Shown here one piece after another: positions 26,653 to 36,672 of a DNA stretch of 63,175 nucleotides. The DNA is from Desulfovibrio sp. OH1186_COT-070 (GTDB lineage Bacteria > Desulfobacterota > Desulfovibrionia > Desulfovibrionales > Desulfovibrionaceae). Where the stretch lies: contig NZ_RQYH01000012.1 of NCBI RefSeq assembly GCF_003860215.1, positions 1 through 63,175 on the forward strand, written 5' to 3'. A program made the translations under genes and the position numbers. Below the pieces are notes generated by a model. The model saw only the letters and a list, made by a program, of their open reading frames with translations. It did not search any database and was not told the DNA's origin. How positions within the stretch are numbered: the first letter of the stretch is position 1; each line of letters begins with the position of its first letter.

Positions 26653-26961
26653 ATGCGGAAATTTGAAACCCTGCTGCTCCTCTCCCCGGAGCTTTCCGCC
26701 GAAAACCGCGAGGGCGTCATCAGCTCCCTGACAGCGATTGTCGAGCGCGAAAAGGGCAGCATGCTCACTGTGGACAACTGGGGCATGCGTGACTTGGCCT
26801 ACCCTGTGCGCAAACTCATGCGCGGCTTTTATGTGCGGCTGGAATACCAGGCTCCGCCCGAACTTGTGGCCGAACTGGAACGCAATATCCGTATCATCGA
26901 CGGCATTTTCAAGTTTGTGACCGTCAGGCTGGCCGACGAAGTGGCCGGGGAGGTTGCCTAG
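26653..26961 (+). CDS. rpsF: 30S ribosomal protein S6
   Basis: S6 pairs with S18 in the platform of the small subunit. The 102-residue protein shows MRKFETLLLLSPEL, NWGMRDLAYPVRK and the ending IDGIFKFVTVRL, all normal for S6. AAGGAG lies 7 nt upstream. First gene of rpsF-rpsR-rplI-dnaB; rpsR starts directly after its stop. Confidence 0.96.
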   Translation: MRKFETLLLLSPELSAENREGVISSLTAIVEREKGSMLTVDNWGMRDLAYPVRKLMRGFYVRLEYQAPPELVAELERNIRIIDGIFKFVTVRLADEVAGEVA

Positions 26962-27225
26962 ATGGCCTTCAAGAAACGCTTTGCCCCCCGCCGCAAGTTC
27001 TGCCGCTTCTGCGCCGACAGGGAACTGCCCCTGAACTACAAGCGCCCCGATATTTTGCGTGATTTCATCACCGAGCGCGGCAAGATCATCGCCCGCCGCA
27101 TCACCGGCACCTGCGCCCACCACCAGCGCCTGTTGACGCGCGAAATCAAGCGTGCCCGCCAGATGGCCCTGCTCATCTACACCGCCACGCACGATTCCGT
27201 TGTCAAGAAAAAGAGCACCATCTAG
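26962..27225 (+). CDS. rpsR: 30S ribosomal protein S18
   Basis: The 87-residue protein has the S18 pattern [22 protein letters not shown] and [25 protein letters not shown]. The cysteine pair CRFC suggests the zinc-type version. Starts at the base after the rpsF stop, so the two are made in equal amounts. Confidence 0.97.
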   Translation: MAFKKRFAPRRKFCRFCADRELPLNYKRPDILRDFITERGKIIARRITGTCAHHQRLLTREIKRARQMALLIYTATHDSVVKKKSTI

Positions 27226-27234
27226 GAGGCGCAC

Positions 27235-27750
27235 ATGAAACTGATACTCCGCGCCGACGTGGAAAACCTCGGCAATCTCGGCGACCTGGTTGACGTTCGC
27301 CCCGGCTATGGCCGCAACTTCCTGTTGCCCCAGGGGCTGGCCATGGTCGCCTCCGAAGCCAATCTCAAGGTGTTCGAGCAGGAACGCAAAAAGCTTCAGG
27401 CCCGCATGGACAAACTGCGCGCCGAAGCTCAGGACCTTCAGACCCGTCTGGAAGCTCTGGATGTGGTCATCACCATGCATGTGGGCGAAAACGAAAAGCT
27501 CTACGGCTCGGTGACCTCCACCATCATTGGCGAAGCTCTGGCCGCCCTCGGGGTGGAAGTGGATCGCCGCCGCATCCTGCTGGAAGCGCCCATCCGCACC
27601 CTGGGCGAGCACCGCGTGCGTGTGCGCCTGCACGCCAGCGTGACGGCAGAAGTGCCGGTCAAGGTCGTTTCCGACCATGTGCCTGAAGAGGAAGAACCGG
27701 CACCCCAGACTCCGGCGGATGCCAGCGCCGTGGAAGAAGCCGCGCAATAG
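27235..27750 (+). CDS. rplI: 50S ribosomal protein L9
   Basis: The 171-residue protein has the N-terminal rRNA-binding domain (LILRADVENLGNLGDLV, PGYGRNFLLPQGLA), the long connecting helix (FEQERKKLQARMDKLRAEA) and the C-terminal domain. It carries a longer acidic tail (about 25 residues rich in E, P and A) than E. coli L9. GGAGG precedes the ATG. Confidence 0.97.
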   Translation: MKLILRADVENLGNLGDLVDVRPGYGRNFLLPQGLAMVASEANLKVFEQERKKLQARMDKLRAEAQDLQTRLEALDVVITMHVGENEKLYGSVTSTIIGEALAALGVEVDRRRILLEAPIRTLGEHRVRVRLHASVTAEVPVKVVSDHVPEEEEPAPQTPADASAVEEAAQ

Positions 27751-27758
27751 GGGCATAC

Positions 27759-29237
27759 ATGGGTCCCCGTGACGACATTGCGGCCCCCGGCCCTGTGGCC
27801 GGGGGCCGGCCGTTTGCAGCGGAAGGCACTACGCGCCCTGAATCCCCGGCAGCCAGAAGCGCCCGGCGCGCCGAGGAAACTCTGCTGCGGCGCGTGCCGC
27901 CGCACAGCGCGGAAGCCGAGCAGGCCGTGCTGGGCGGCGTGCTGTTGCGCCCGCAGATCATGCATGTGCTGGTGGACCAGCTCAGACCCGACGACTTCTA
28001 TCTGCCCGCGCACAACGTCATTTTCGGCGCTTTTGTGGAGCTGTACCAGAAGTCCGCTCCCATTGATCTGGTTTCTGTTGCCGAACACCTGAAAAACGCC
28101 AACACGCTGGAAACCGCAGGCGGTGCTGTGTATCTGGGCGATCTGGCCCAGGCTGTGGTTTCCGGAGCCAATGCCGAATATTATGCCACCATTGTCCGCG
28201 ACAAATCTCTCCAGCGCGGGCTGATCACGGCGTGCTCCCGAATCATCGGCAACTGCTACGATACGTCCCGCCCGGTGGACGAACTGCTGGACGAGTCGGA
28301 ACAGGCGGTTTTTGCCATTGCCCGGCGCACGGCAGGCAAGGAATTTTCCCCTACCAGCAGTCTGGTGCAGACAGTTTTTGACGATCTGGTCAGGCTGCAC
28401 AGCAGAAAGGACGTCATCACCGGCGTCACCACGGGCTACGGCAAGCTGGACAAACTGACCGCCGGGCTTCAGCCTTCCGACCTGATCATTGTCGCCGCCC
28501 GCCCCAGCATGGGCAAGACGGCCTTTGCCCTCTGCATGAGCCTGCACGCCGCCGTGCATCAGGACGTTCCGGTGGCTGTTTTTTCGCTGGAAATGAGCAA
28601 GGAGCAACTGGTGCAGCGCATGCTGGCCGTCTGGGCCAAGGTGGATCTCTCCAAAATGCGCCGCCCCTCGCTGCTCAACGACGATGACTGGCTACACCTG
28701 CAAGAGGCCGCCGACGTTATCAGCCGCGCCCCCATCTTCATTGACGACACGCCCGCCCTGAGCACTCTGGAGCTGCGCGCGCGCTCCCGCCGTCTGAAAG
28801 CGGAAAAGGGGCTGGGACTGGTGGTGGTGGACTATTTGCAGCTCATGCGCACCAGTCGCCGCACAGACTCGCGCGAACTGGAAATTTCGGACATTTCCCG
28901 CTCGCTCAAGGGTCTGGCCAAGGAGATGGACGTGCCTGTGGTGGCCCTTTCCCAGCTCAACCGCAAGGTCGAGGAACGGGGCGACAAACGCCCCATGCTC
29001 TCGGACCTGCGCGAATCGGGAGCCATTGAGCAGGATGCGGACGTGATCATGTTCGTCTACCGGGAAGACGTCTACAAATACCAGAAGCCGGAAGAGCGCC
29101 CCACACGGGGCGAGGCCGAGGTCATCATCGGCAAGCAGCGCAACGGCCCGGTAGGCTCTGTGAGGCTCATGTATCTTTCGCCCTACACGTCCTTTGAGGA
29201 CATTGCGCCGGACTATGCGGCGCCGCCTTCCATCTAG
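27759..29237 (+). CDS. dnaB: Replicative DNA helicase
   Basis: Hexameric helicase of the replication fork. The 492-residue protein begins with a Pro/Ala-rich extension of about 45 residues, then the DnaB N-terminal domain (RVPPHSAEAEQAVLGG), linker and RecA-like motor with Walker A ARPSMGKTAFAL, Walker B LVVVDYLQLM and LSDLRESGAIEQDADVI. No intein is present. Starts 8 nt after rplI in the same operon. Confidence 0.96.
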   Translation: MGPRDDIAAPGPVAGGRPFAAEGTTRPESPAARSARRAEETLLRRVPPHSAEAEQAVLGGVLLRPQIMHVLVDQLRPDDFYLPAHNVIFGAFVELYQKSAPIDLVSVAEHLKNANTLETAGGAVYLGDLAQAVVSGANAEYYATIVRDKSLQRGLITACSRIIGNCYDTSRPVDELLDESEQAVFAIARRTAGKEFSPTSSLVQTVFDDLVRLHSRKDVITGVTTGYGKLDKLTAGLQPSDLIIVAARPSMGKTAFALCMSLHAAVHQDVPVAVFSLEMSKEQLVQRMLAVWAKVDLSKMRRPSLLNDDDWLHLQEAADVISRAPIFIDDTPALSTLELRARSRRLKAEKGLGLVVVDYLQLMRTSRRTDSRELEISDISRSLKGLAKEMDVPVVALSQLNRKVEERGDKRPMLSDLRESGAIEQDADVIMFVYREDVYKYQKPEERPTRGEAEVIIGKQRNGPVGSVRLMYLSPYTSFEDIAPDYAAPPSI

Positions 29238-29371
29238 CCTGTCCCGCCGGGCGGCTTGCCGCCAGCACGCAAAAATGCCAACAAAAGATTGCGGCAGCCC
29301 CGCAGGGAGCGGCATGCCGCCCTGCCCAATCCTGTTTCAGGCCCGTTTCAGGCCTGCCCGGTACTGCACCC

Positions 29372-29854
29372 TCAGTCTTGGGGGGAGGGGGCGTCTTCGC
29401 TGTGCGCGGGTTTGCAGGCATGCATGCTGACCTGCTGCACGCCATCGATGGTCTGCGGAACCTGAAGGCCCAGACAGGCCTCATGGTTGATGATGATGGG
29501 GCCGGTGAGGTTGAGCACGGCTTCCTCCGGCCTGCCGGAAGGAATGGACACGGTGAGCAGAATGGCCGCCTGTTCCAGGCTTTGCAGTTGCAGAATCCGG
29601 AGCTCCGCTTCGCTCACCACGGGCGCGTAGCTTTTGTCCAGAAAACTGTAGGGGTCCGCCACCAGAAGCCCCACCTGCGGCAGGTTCACGCTCTGGAGAA
29701 TGAGCAGGGGAGCGTCAGGCACAATCTGCAACAGGGTGAAATCCCGCTCGTTTTCAAAACCGGCCAGGCCACGGGGAAAGCGTACGATCTTGTCTGTCCG
29801 GATGATGCGCCGCCCCAGCCGGGTGTCGATTTCTATTTCTTTGCTTCGTGCCAT
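29372..29854 (-). CDS. fliW: Flagellar assembly factor FliW
   Basis: FliW binds CsrA and frees flagellin mRNA from repression; free flagellin competes for FliW. The 160-residue protein has [20 protein letters not shown] and [10 protein letters not shown], typical of FliW. Its start lies within the last 22 nt of csrA, giving coupled translation of the two partners. Last gene of the flagellar operon. Confidence 0.93.
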   Translation of the reverse strand: MARSKEIEIDTRLGRRIIRTDKIVRFPRGLAGFENERDFTLLQIVPDAPLLILQSVNLPQVGLLVADPYSFLDKSYAPVVSEAELRILQLQSLEQAAILLTVSIPSGRPEEAVLNLTGPIIINHEACLGLQVPQTIDGVQQVSMHACKPAHSEDAPSPQD

Positions 29855-30069
29855 AGTTCCGCCGCCACAAGGAGGTCATTGTTGGTGGTTTCGAGGGCGC
29901 GGCGGTTTTCCTCCACAACCCGCCGGTACACTTCTTCACGGTATACGGTCATGCCGTCCGGCACGTCCAGTCCGAGCCTGACCTGCTTGCCCTGTATGCC
30001 CAGCACGGTTATGCGTATGTCTTCTCCCAGATACAGGCTTTCTCCGGGACGCCGCGTCAATATCAGCAT
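29833..30069 (-). CDS. csrA: Carbon storage regulator, RNA-binding
   Basis: A small dimeric protein that binds GGA motifs in mRNA leaders and controls motility and carbon use. The 78-residue protein has [24 protein letters not shown] and the conserved [15 protein letters not shown]. Lies 15 nt after flgL and overlaps fliW, the FliW-CsrA control pair next to the hook-junction genes. Confidence 0.96.
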   Translation of the reverse strand: MLILTRRPGESLYLGEDIRITVLGIQGKQVRLGLDVPDGMTVYREEVYRRVVEENRRALETTNNDLLVAAELWHEAKK

Positions 30070-30084
30070 GCGCTGCCCTGTGCG

Positions 30085-31617
30085 TTAGAGGTAATTGGAA
30101 AGGCTCATCTGCATGATCCTGGAAGAGGACTGAAGCACGGTCTGGTATGTCAGTTGCTGTCTGGCCAGCTTGTTCAGCAATTCCGTGAGGTCTATGTCTT
30201 CAACATAGCTCAAACGTTCCTGCTGGTCCAGCTTCAGAAAACTCAAAACATCGGCCGCGGTGTTCAGACGATTTTCCAGCCCGCCGATGCGGGCCACCTC
30301 GGTGAGGATGCCCTGCTGCACGCTGCCGAGCTGTTCCAGAACCTGCTGGCAGCCCTGCTGGTTGTTGTTTTCGCAATAGGCCACAAAATTGCCCAGCACC
30401 TCAAACAGATTTTTTTCCAGATTCCGTGCGGGCTTGCCTTCATAGTATCCGCCAAAAATGTCCTTGCCCACATTGTTTACCGCAATGTAGGAGCCTTTCA
30501 TGATCTCCAGGTCAAGGTCCGCGCGCGAGGGATGCACGAGCACCTGCGTTCCCGCGTCCACCATATTGCCCGCCACGCCTGCTGCGTCCAGATCCACATA
30601 GCCGCCGGGCACAGGCAGGCGCACTTTGTTGCCTGCCCCTGATTCCGCCGTGGCCGTGACCCACGTGGAACCGGCGTCCAGGCTGTAGGAATAGGTGAAG
30701 GCATTGCCTGCGGCGGAAAGATCTGCATCCGTATCCAGACGCACCAGAAGGTTGCTGCCAAATTCGCCGCTGGCGCTGGATGTGAGGCCCGGAGGCCCGC
30801 CCATGGTCATGTCCGCCGGAGGGTCGTTGTCGTCGCCCTGATAAAAGGCTGCGGGGCGCACATAGAGCAGGGTTCCGTTGTTGGCGCCGGGGCCAAGGCT
30901 CACATCAGCCGCGCTGACCGCCAACTTGTTTTGCATGACCACGGTCACGCCGTCGGCGACCAGCGTTGTGCTGCCCGCGGCCACAGTATCGTCATGCCAT
31001 GTGGCGCCGCCGTCTCTGGACCAGCGGTAGGTGAGCGCGTCCGTTCCCAGTTCTCCCGTACTGGTGAACTGGATCATCATGGTGCTGTTCGACGCGCCTT
31101 CCACGCGGTATTCTCCCGCCTGGATGGCCGCATCCCAGGTTTTGTCCCAACTGGTCAGGGCCAGCCCCTGCTCAAAGGCATTGCGGTCGTACCGCTGCCC
31201 GCCAAAAATGCTCTTGCCCTCAAATTCCGTATTGGACATGTTCAGTACGGAGCCGAAAATCTCCCGCACCTCAAAGGCGATCTGCCTGCGGTTTTCCGCG
31301 GTGTAGGTTCCGCTGGACGCCTGCTCGGCCAGGGTCCTGGCCCTCGTGATGACCGTGCTCAGCTTTGTGCCCAGCACCTCATCGGCCAGATTCAGCCAGC
31401 CCTTGGCCGTGTCCACATTGCTCTGGTACTGTTTGGTGGCGTCAATATCGTTGCGCGTCATGAGCACGCGGTAGGTTCCGGCGGGGTCGTCGGAAGGGCG
31501 GTTGATTTTTTTCTGGGTGGAGCCTTGCTGGTTGCTTTCCATATAGGCGGAAAGATTCCTCTGCATCTGGCTCACCACCGCATTGTGCATGGATTTTTGC
31601 GTGACGCGCATGCTCAT
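30085..31617 (-). CDS. flgL: Flagellar hook-associated protein 3 (hook-filament junction)
   Basis: The 510-residue protein has the flagellin-like N-terminal helix (MSMRVTQKSMHNAVVSQMQRN, INRPSDDPAGT) and C-terminal helix (LTYQTVLQSSSRIMQMSLSNYL) that form the junction core. It is much longer than E. coli FlgL (about 317). The extra middle part holds two Ig-like pieces with the repeated pattern WSRDGGATW and YSLDAGSTW. AGGAGG lies 5 nt upstream of the ATG. Confidence 0.93.
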   Translation of the reverse strand: MSMRVTQKSMHNAVVSQMQRNLSAYMESNQQGSTQKKINRPSDDPAGTYRVLMTRNDIDATKQYQSNVDTAKGWLNLADEVLGTKLSTVITRARTLAEQASSGTYTAENRRQIAFEVREIFGSVLNMSNTEFEGKSIFGGQRYDRNAFEQGLALTSWDKTWDAAIQAGEYRVEGASNSTMMIQFTSTGELGTDALTYRWSRDGGATWHDDTVAAGSTTLVADGVTVVMQNKLAVSAADVSLGPGANNGTLLYVRPAAFYQGDDNDPPADMTMGGPPGLTSSASGEFGSNLLVRLDTDADLSAAGNAFTYSYSLDAGSTWVTATAESGAGNKVRLPVPGGYVDLDAAGVAGNMVDAGTQVLVHPSRADLDLEIMKGSYIAVNNVGKDIFGGYYEGKPARNLEKNLFEVLGNFVAYCENNNQQGCQQVLEQLGSVQQGILTEVARIGGLENRLNTAADVLSFLKLDQQERLSYVEDIDLTELLNKLARQQLTYQTVLQSSSRIMQMSLSNYL

Positions 31618-31650
31618 GGCAGCCTCCTGTGGTTCACCGGAATTTCGGCG

Positions 31651-33792
31651 CTACTGCTTGAGCCCCAGAAGGGTCTGGAGCATCTGGTCGGCCGTGGTGA
31701 TGAGCTTGGCCGCAGCCGTGTAGGAGTGCTGGTGCCTGACCAGTTTGGCCATTTCTTCGTCCAGGTTCACCCCGCTGACCGAGTTGACCTGATCGTCCAG
31801 ATTGGCGGTCAGGGCCGCATGGTATTCCGCATTGGTTCCGGCAAGGCGCGTGTCCGCGCCCACGGTGGTGACCAGGGTGGCGAAATACTGGCTGAGGGTC
31901 TGGTTTTTGACCGTCTTCCAGACTGTGGATATGGGCACTGTGGCGTCGGCCAACTGCCCGATGCCAATGGCCGTGATATTGTCGCCGGCATTGGCCTGAA
32001 ACTGCCCGTTGACCTGCCCGGCGGCCACAAGGTTCACGTCCCCGTGCAGTTGGGCATTGACGGCCAGGCTGTCGGCATCGGAGCCGGAAAAAAAGGTGTT
32101 CAGCCCCAGAGCGGCCAGAAGGCCCGTGCTGTCCACGCCCATGCCAAAGCGCACATTGCTGACCGGGTTGGTCCTGACCAGCAGTTTGCCGTGCTGGATT
32201 TCGGCCTGAAGCAGATTTTGCCCGGCGTTGGCGGGGTCGGGAAAGCTGGAATTGATGGCCGCGACCACGTCCTCCAGCGTATGGACTGCGGGGTCGAAGT
32301 TCTGAATGCCTCCTGTTCCCGCATCAAAATCCAGTTGCCCGGAAGAGACGTGCTCCCCGGTCACGCTGCTGAAAAAGTGCAGATTGAGGTTGCCCGCCTG
32401 CAACCTGTGCGCCTGCGGCAAAATGGCCTGCGGCGAGCCCAGGGCAACATCGGTGCGCCCCACAGCCTGCTGGCCCTGGACATAGCCCAGCATGACATTG
32501 CCCGTGCCCTGACTGTGGATGCGGTTGACCTCCCAGATCAGGGCTGCGGCAAAGGCGTCCAGTTCGTCCAGATAGCGGCCGCAGTTGTCGTCGCGGATAT
32601 TGAAAAATGACGCCAGTTCGCCGCCCACCACGCGGTCGCGGTTATCCGAGCCGTCAAAAAATATCTGGGGCGTGATGTTCTGCGGCCCGCGCGTGGGTTC
32701 AACCCAGGCAAGGCCGTTCTTGGGGATGATGTCAAATTTGTCGCCCACGGCAAAGTTGGCGGCACTGTCAAAAGAAATTTTCAGTTTTTTGACCTGCACG
32801 GGATCGGTGGTGCCGTCCCCGTCATTGTCGCTGACTTCAAAACGCAGTTCTGCACCGTTTTCGTCCCGCAGCCACGTTTTGCCCGCGTCCAGAGAAACGC
32901 GGAACACGGGATTGCCCGCCGCGCCCATGACCCCCGCCGTGCCGCCCGAGACGATTTCCACCGTGTATTCGTGGCTGTCCGTCCCGTCAAAAACCGCATG
33001 GCCCGCAAAGGCGGAGCCGTTCATGAGCCGCCTTTCCGAGCGGGGCGGCATGACCTGCAGGTCAAAGGTGTGCAGGCCCTGCACCAGCGGCTGCCCGGTT
33101 GTGAGCTTGACCACGAAATTGCCGTTCCCGTTGTCCACGGTTTCCACGCCCACCAGGGTAGCCATTTCGCGCACCATCATGTCGCGCTTGTCCAGAAGGT
33201 GGTTGGGATTGCTGACCTCTTCCACGGTATGGGCGTTGATCTGGCGGTTGAGGTCCGCAATACCTTTGGACAGGGTATTGACCCTTTCCACCGCATGCTC
33301 GATGGAAACATCCATTTCTCTCTGGATGGCCTTGAGCCTGTCCACACTGCTGCCCAGAAGATCGGCGAGGTTGTCGGCATGGGAAAGCAGGCTTTCGCGG
33401 CTGGCCGTATCGTCGGGGCGCTTGGTCAGATCCTGCCAGGCCCGGAAGAACGCGTTGAGCGCGGAGTTGACGCCCGCGCGGTTGGACTCGTTGAAGACGT
33501 TTTCCACCGAGGCCATGATGCTTTTCTGCTTGTCCCAGCGTGCGGAATTGGTAGACTGAACCACAAAAGAGCGTTCAAGAAAGGCGTCGAAATAGCGCAG
33601 CACCTGCTGGGCGTTGACGCCCACCCCCTCTCCGCCGGGCCGGGTCTTGATGGTACCCGCATCGCGCTGATCCACATAGCGCCGGGTATAGCCTTCGGTA
33701 TCGGCATTGGCGATATTGCTGCCGGTAACGGAAATCCAGGCCTGCGCGGCGTTGAGGGCCGTCTGGCCGATATTGAGCAGTCCGTTGAGCAT
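31651..33792 (-). CDS. flgK: Flagellar hook-associated protein 1
   Basis: First hook-filament junction protein. The 713-residue protein has the N-terminal rod/hook motif (LNIGQTALNAAQAWISVTGSNIAN, DTEGYTRR) and the C-terminal heptad region (VSGVNLDEEMAKLVRHQHSYTAAAK). The middle contains one copy of the pattern VSLDAGKTW that recurs in FlgL. Its start codon shares one base with the flgN stop (TGATG). Confidence 0.94.
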   Translation of the reverse strand: MLNGLLNIGQTALNAAQAWISVTGSNIANADTEGYTRRYVDQRDAGTIKTRPGGEGVGVNAQQVLRYFDAFLERSFVVQSTNSARWDKQKSIMASVENVFNESNRAGVNSALNAFFRAWQDLTKRPDDTASRESLLSHADNLADLLGSSVDRLKAIQREMDVSIEHAVERVNTLSKGIADLNRQINAHTVEEVSNPNHLLDKRDMMVREMATLVGVETVDNGNGNFVVKLTTGQPLVQGLHTFDLQVMPPRSERRLMNGSAFAGHAVFDGTDSHEYTVEIVSGGTAGVMGAAGNPVFRVSLDAGKTWLRDENGAELRFEVSDNDGDGTTDPVQVKKLKISFDSAANFAVGDKFDIIPKNGLAWVEPTRGPQNITPQIFFDGSDNRDRVVGGELASFFNIRDDNCGRYLDELDAFAAALIWEVNRIHSQGTGNVMLGYVQGQQAVGRTDVALGSPQAILPQAHRLQAGNLNLHFFSSVTGEHVSSGQLDFDAGTGGIQNFDPAVHTLEDVVAAINSSFPDPANAGQNLLQAEIQHGKLLVRTNPVSNVRFGMGVDSTGLLAALGLNTFFSGSDADSLAVNAQLHGDVNLVAAGQVNGQFQANAGDNITAIGIGQLADATVPISTVWKTVKNQTLSQYFATLVTTVGADTRLAGTNAEYHAALTANLDDQVNSVSGVNLDEEMAKLVRHQHSYTAAAKLITTADQMLQTLLGLKQ

Positions 33793-34259
33793 CAGAGCCT
33801 CCCGGAAATGAGCGCGGCATCGGGCCGGACGCGCGTACGCATGCCGCCGCGCCGCCCGTACACGTCCGCTGCGGGGGGAACCGCCTTGCTGGTCAATGCT
33901 TGCAGAGTGCGGCTGCTCTGGTCAAGCAGGGCCAGAGAAAGCTGGGAATTGCGCGCGGCCTGCCGCGCTGCGCCCTGTTCGCCCGCGTCCACCGCCGCCA
34001 GAAGATCTCTCAAAGGCTCTGCCCGCTCTTCTTCAAGCATGTCTGCGTAGTCCGCAACGCGCGTCCCGCCAAGAAATCTGATCACCATGTCTTTTTCCAC
34101 CGCCAGTTGCCGGACAAGCTCCTGAACAGAAAATTCCAGCGCCACCACAGTGTCTGTGCCGCGCGCCAGAAGGGCACGGTATTCTTCTTCCAGCAGGTCA
34201 CGCAAAAGGCCCAGGGCTTTTTCCTGACGGGCAAGGGAGGCGTGGATCAAGGTGTACAT
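33792..34259 (-). CDS. flgN: Flagellar export chaperone FlgN
   Basis: The 155-residue helical protein (LARQEKALGLLRDLLEEEYRALLARGTDTV) with conserved position right before flgK fits FlgN, the chaperone for FlgK and FlgL. The last 30 residues are basic and less conserved. A 106-nt gap separates it from flgJ; I do not find flgM there. Confidence 0.85.
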   Translation of the reverse strand: MYTLIHASLARQEKALGLLRDLLEEEYRALLARGTDTVVALEFSVQELVRQLAVEKDMVIRFLGGTRVADYADMLEEERAEPLRDLLAAVDAGEQGAARQAARNSQLSLALLDQSSRTLQALTSKAVPPAADVYGRRGGMRTRVRPDAALISGRL

Positions 34260-34365
34260 GGCAACCTCGGCAACGTGTCGGCTTGTGTGCGGCCAGCGGC
34301 AGAATGTGCCGCCGTGCCGTGATACGGATCTGAAAGCAATATCCGTGCCTTTTGTCCCGCAAGGC

Positions 34366-35559
34366 CTATCTTTGCAGGTCCAGCGCCGTCAGCGGCGGAA
34401 AGGAAGACATTTCCCCGCCACGGCCCGCCGCCTCTCCGTCCGCTCCGGCGGGCACGGCCGTGGGCTGTGCCGACCCCGCAAAGCCCGCAAGAGGCAGGCC
34501 GGCCTCGGGCATGGGTGCGTCCCGTTGTGCGTGGTAGGCCGCCAGACCCGCGCCAGCCTTGCTGTTGGGGCCAACGGCGTCCACATGGAGCTCACGGTTC
34601 AGGTTCTGCGTTCTCACATGGCTGCCCGCGCCCTGCGCGGCGAGAGGTGCTCGCGCTTCCGCGGGGGCGGCGCTTTTGCGCAAAGGCGGACGCACCCCGC
34701 GGGGGCCGAGCTTGCTGCCCGCCTCAAAATGCGCCTGCCGGGACAGGGCCAGCCCCGGATCCGTGCGCTCCCCCCTGCCCGGCGCCGACAGAGAAACGTG
34801 CGGGGCCTGCTGCGCGGGGTACTGCATGTCTTTCTGGGCACGCAGCACAGACAGGGCCTGCTCCACCACCGAAGGCTGGGCTTCTGTCTGCCCGGAATCC
34901 GGCAGTGCGAACATGCCTTCAGGGCCGGGCTGCCGCTGGGCTGCCTCCGCGCTGGCAGATTGCGCCCCAACAAATTCCGTATGGGCAGCCGCGCCCGCAT
35001 CACGCTGCATGCCGGGCGTGTTCCCCAGCGGGTGGCCGGGCTGGCGGCCAGATGGGCTGGCTGGCTGGCTGCCTGCCTGGCTGGCCTGCCCGTCCTCTGC
35101 CGCTGCGGCAGAGCGGGACAATGCCCGGGGCACCAGGGGAGAAGCGTCCGGCACAAAGGCGCGCATCCCCCCTTGCGGCGCTGCGGCCGCCGATGTCCGG
35201 CTGGCGGAGGACAAACCCTGCGAAAGTTGGGCATACATCATGTCGGCAAGGCCAATCCCTCCGGCGGAGGTCATTTTTTTGGCCAGTTCCTGATCGTACA
35301 TGCCCTGCCAGAATTGCTCCTCCCGTCCCTGCAAAATATTGGTCTTGGGCAGGGTATTGCGCATTTCCTGCCACATTTTCTGGATGAAGATGGACTCGAA
35401 GCCCTCGCAGGCCTCACGCAGTTTTTTTTCTTTCTGCGCTTCGTCCGTTTTGCCGTTATTGAGCCTGCCAAGGCCCGAAAGGCGGGCCTGAAGGTCGCGT
35501 CGGGCCAGTTCCGAAGAATCGGCTTCCGGCGACAGGGGAACAGACAGGGGCGAAGTCAT
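34366..35559 (-). CDS. flgJ: FlgJ-type rod-binding protein with long low-complexity tail
   Basis: Residues about 45-105 match the FlgJ N-terminal rod-binding domain (CEGFESIFIQKMWQEMRNTL, FWQGMYDQELAKKM). The peptidoglycan-hydrolase domain of enterobacterial FlgJ is absent; residues about 120-397 are Ala/Pro/Gly/Gln-rich and look disordered. It starts directly after the flgI stop (TAAATG). A separate muramidase must open the cell wall for the rod. Confidence 0.85.
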   Translation of the reverse strand: MTSPLSVPLSPEADSSELARRDLQARLSGLGRLNNGKTDEAQKEKKLREACEGFESIFIQKMWQEMRNTLPKTNILQGREEQFWQGMYDQELAKKMTSAGGIGLADMMYAQLSQGLSSASRTSAAAAPQGGMRAFVPDASPLVPRALSRSAAAAEDGQASQAGSQPASPSGRQPGHPLGNTPGMQRDAGAAAHTEFVGAQSASAEAAQRQPGPEGMFALPDSGQTEAQPSVVEQALSVLRAQKDMQYPAQQAPHVSLSAPGRGERTDPGLALSRQAHFEAGSKLGPRGVRPPLRKSAAPAEARAPLAAQGAGSHVRTQNLNRELHVDAVGPNSKAGAGLAAYHAQRDAPMPEAGLPLAGFAGSAQPTAVPAGADGEAAGRGGEMSSFPPLTALDLQR

Positions 35560-36672
35560 TTAGAGCACCTCCAGTTCCGCGTGCAGAGAGCCGGAAACCT
35601 GCAACGTGCGCAGGATGGAAATCAGGTCGCGCGGCGTGGCGCCTATGGCATTGAGCCCGTCCACCAGTTCCTGGAGGGTGGCCCCCTCCACCATGTTGAG
35701 ATTGCGCTTTTCCTCGCGCACATTGGCCTCGGTCTGCGGGCTCACCACGGTCTGCCCCTGGGAGAAGGGGCCGGGCTGGGAAACCTGCTCGCTTTCCTGC
35801 ACGGTGATTTGCAGGTTGCCGTGGGCCACAGCCGCGCGCGAAATGCGCACATCGCGGCCCAGCACCACGGTTCCGGTTTTTTCGTCCACCACCACACGGG
35901 CTGCGGTGTCCGGGCTGATGTCCAGATTTTCCACCGAAGCCATGAGAGGCACAAGATTGTTGCGGTGCTGGGGCGGCACTTCCATGGTGACGCTGGTGGC
36001 GTCCACCGCGCGGGCAAAAGGCCCGCCCATGACGCTGTTGAGCCGCTCGGCAATCTGCTGCGCCGTGGAAAAATCGGCAATGCGCAGGTTGAGGGTCAGC
36101 TTGTCCTGCTGGTTGAATTCAAAGGGAATGCCCCTTTCCACAATGCCGCCGCCGGGAATGATGCCCACGGTGCTGACATTCTTGCTGGTGCTGGCGGCCC
36201 TGCCGCCCGCGGAATAGCCGCCCACGGTCAGGGAACCTTGAGCCAGACTGTAGATCTTGCCGTCCACGCCCTTGAGGGCCGTTTGCAGCAAAACCCCGCC
36301 CAGCAGGGACGTGGCATCGCCCACCGAAGAAACCGTCACGTCCAGCCGGGTTCCCGGCTTGGCGGAAACAGGCATGCGCGCGGTCACCATTACCGAGGCC
36401 ACGTTTTTGGTCTTGAACGCGCCGGAATCAATGCCCACGCCCATGCGGTCCATCATGTTCTTCATGGAACTCAGGGTGAAAACGGAGTCTTTCTTGTCGC
36501 CCGTACCGGCCAGCCCCACTACCAGCCCGTACCCGATAAGCTGGTTGTCGCGCACGCCGGAAAAGGTCGCAATGTCCTTGATGCGCACCGCATGGGCAGG
36601 CCCGGCCGCACAAAGGGGAAGAAAGGCCATACCCAGGCACAGGACAAAAAGGCGCAGGATTGTCATTTTCAT
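35560..36672 (-). CDS. flgI: Flagellar P-ring protein
   Basis: The 370-residue protein has a cleavable signal ([20 protein letters not shown] ... AHA) and the P-ring sequence [32 protein letters not shown], ending [14 protein letters not shown]. It forms the periplasmic bushing around the rod. ATG 36672 has AAGGAG 8 nt upstream; a start at 36705 would add 11 residues before the signal. flgA and flgH, usual upstream neighbours, are not here. Confidence 0.95.
   Translation of the reverse strand: MKMTILRLFVLCLGMAFLPLCAAGPAHAVRIKDIATFSGVRDNQLIGYGLVVGLAGTGDKKDSVFTLSSMKNMMDRMGVGIDSGAFKTKNVASVMVTARMPVSAKPGTRLDVTVSSVGDATSLLGGVLLQTALKGVDGKIYSLAQGSLTVGGYSAGGRAASTSKNVSTVGIIPGGGIVERGIPFEFNQQDKLTLNLRIADFSTAQQIAERLNSVMGGPFARAVDATSVTMEVPPQHRNNLVPLMASVENLDISPDTAARVVVDEKTGTVVLGRDVRISRAAVAHGNLQITVQESEQVSQPGPFSQGQTVVSPQTEANVREEKRNLNMVEGATLQELVDGLNAIGATPRDLISILRTLQVSGSLHAELEVL

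Noticed and set aside
29869..29876. AAGGAGGT on the plus strand, which gives an anti-Shine-Dalgarno sequence in the csrA-fliW transcript
   Set aside because: It lies inside csrA coding sequence and is explained by its codons; no reason to assign a function.
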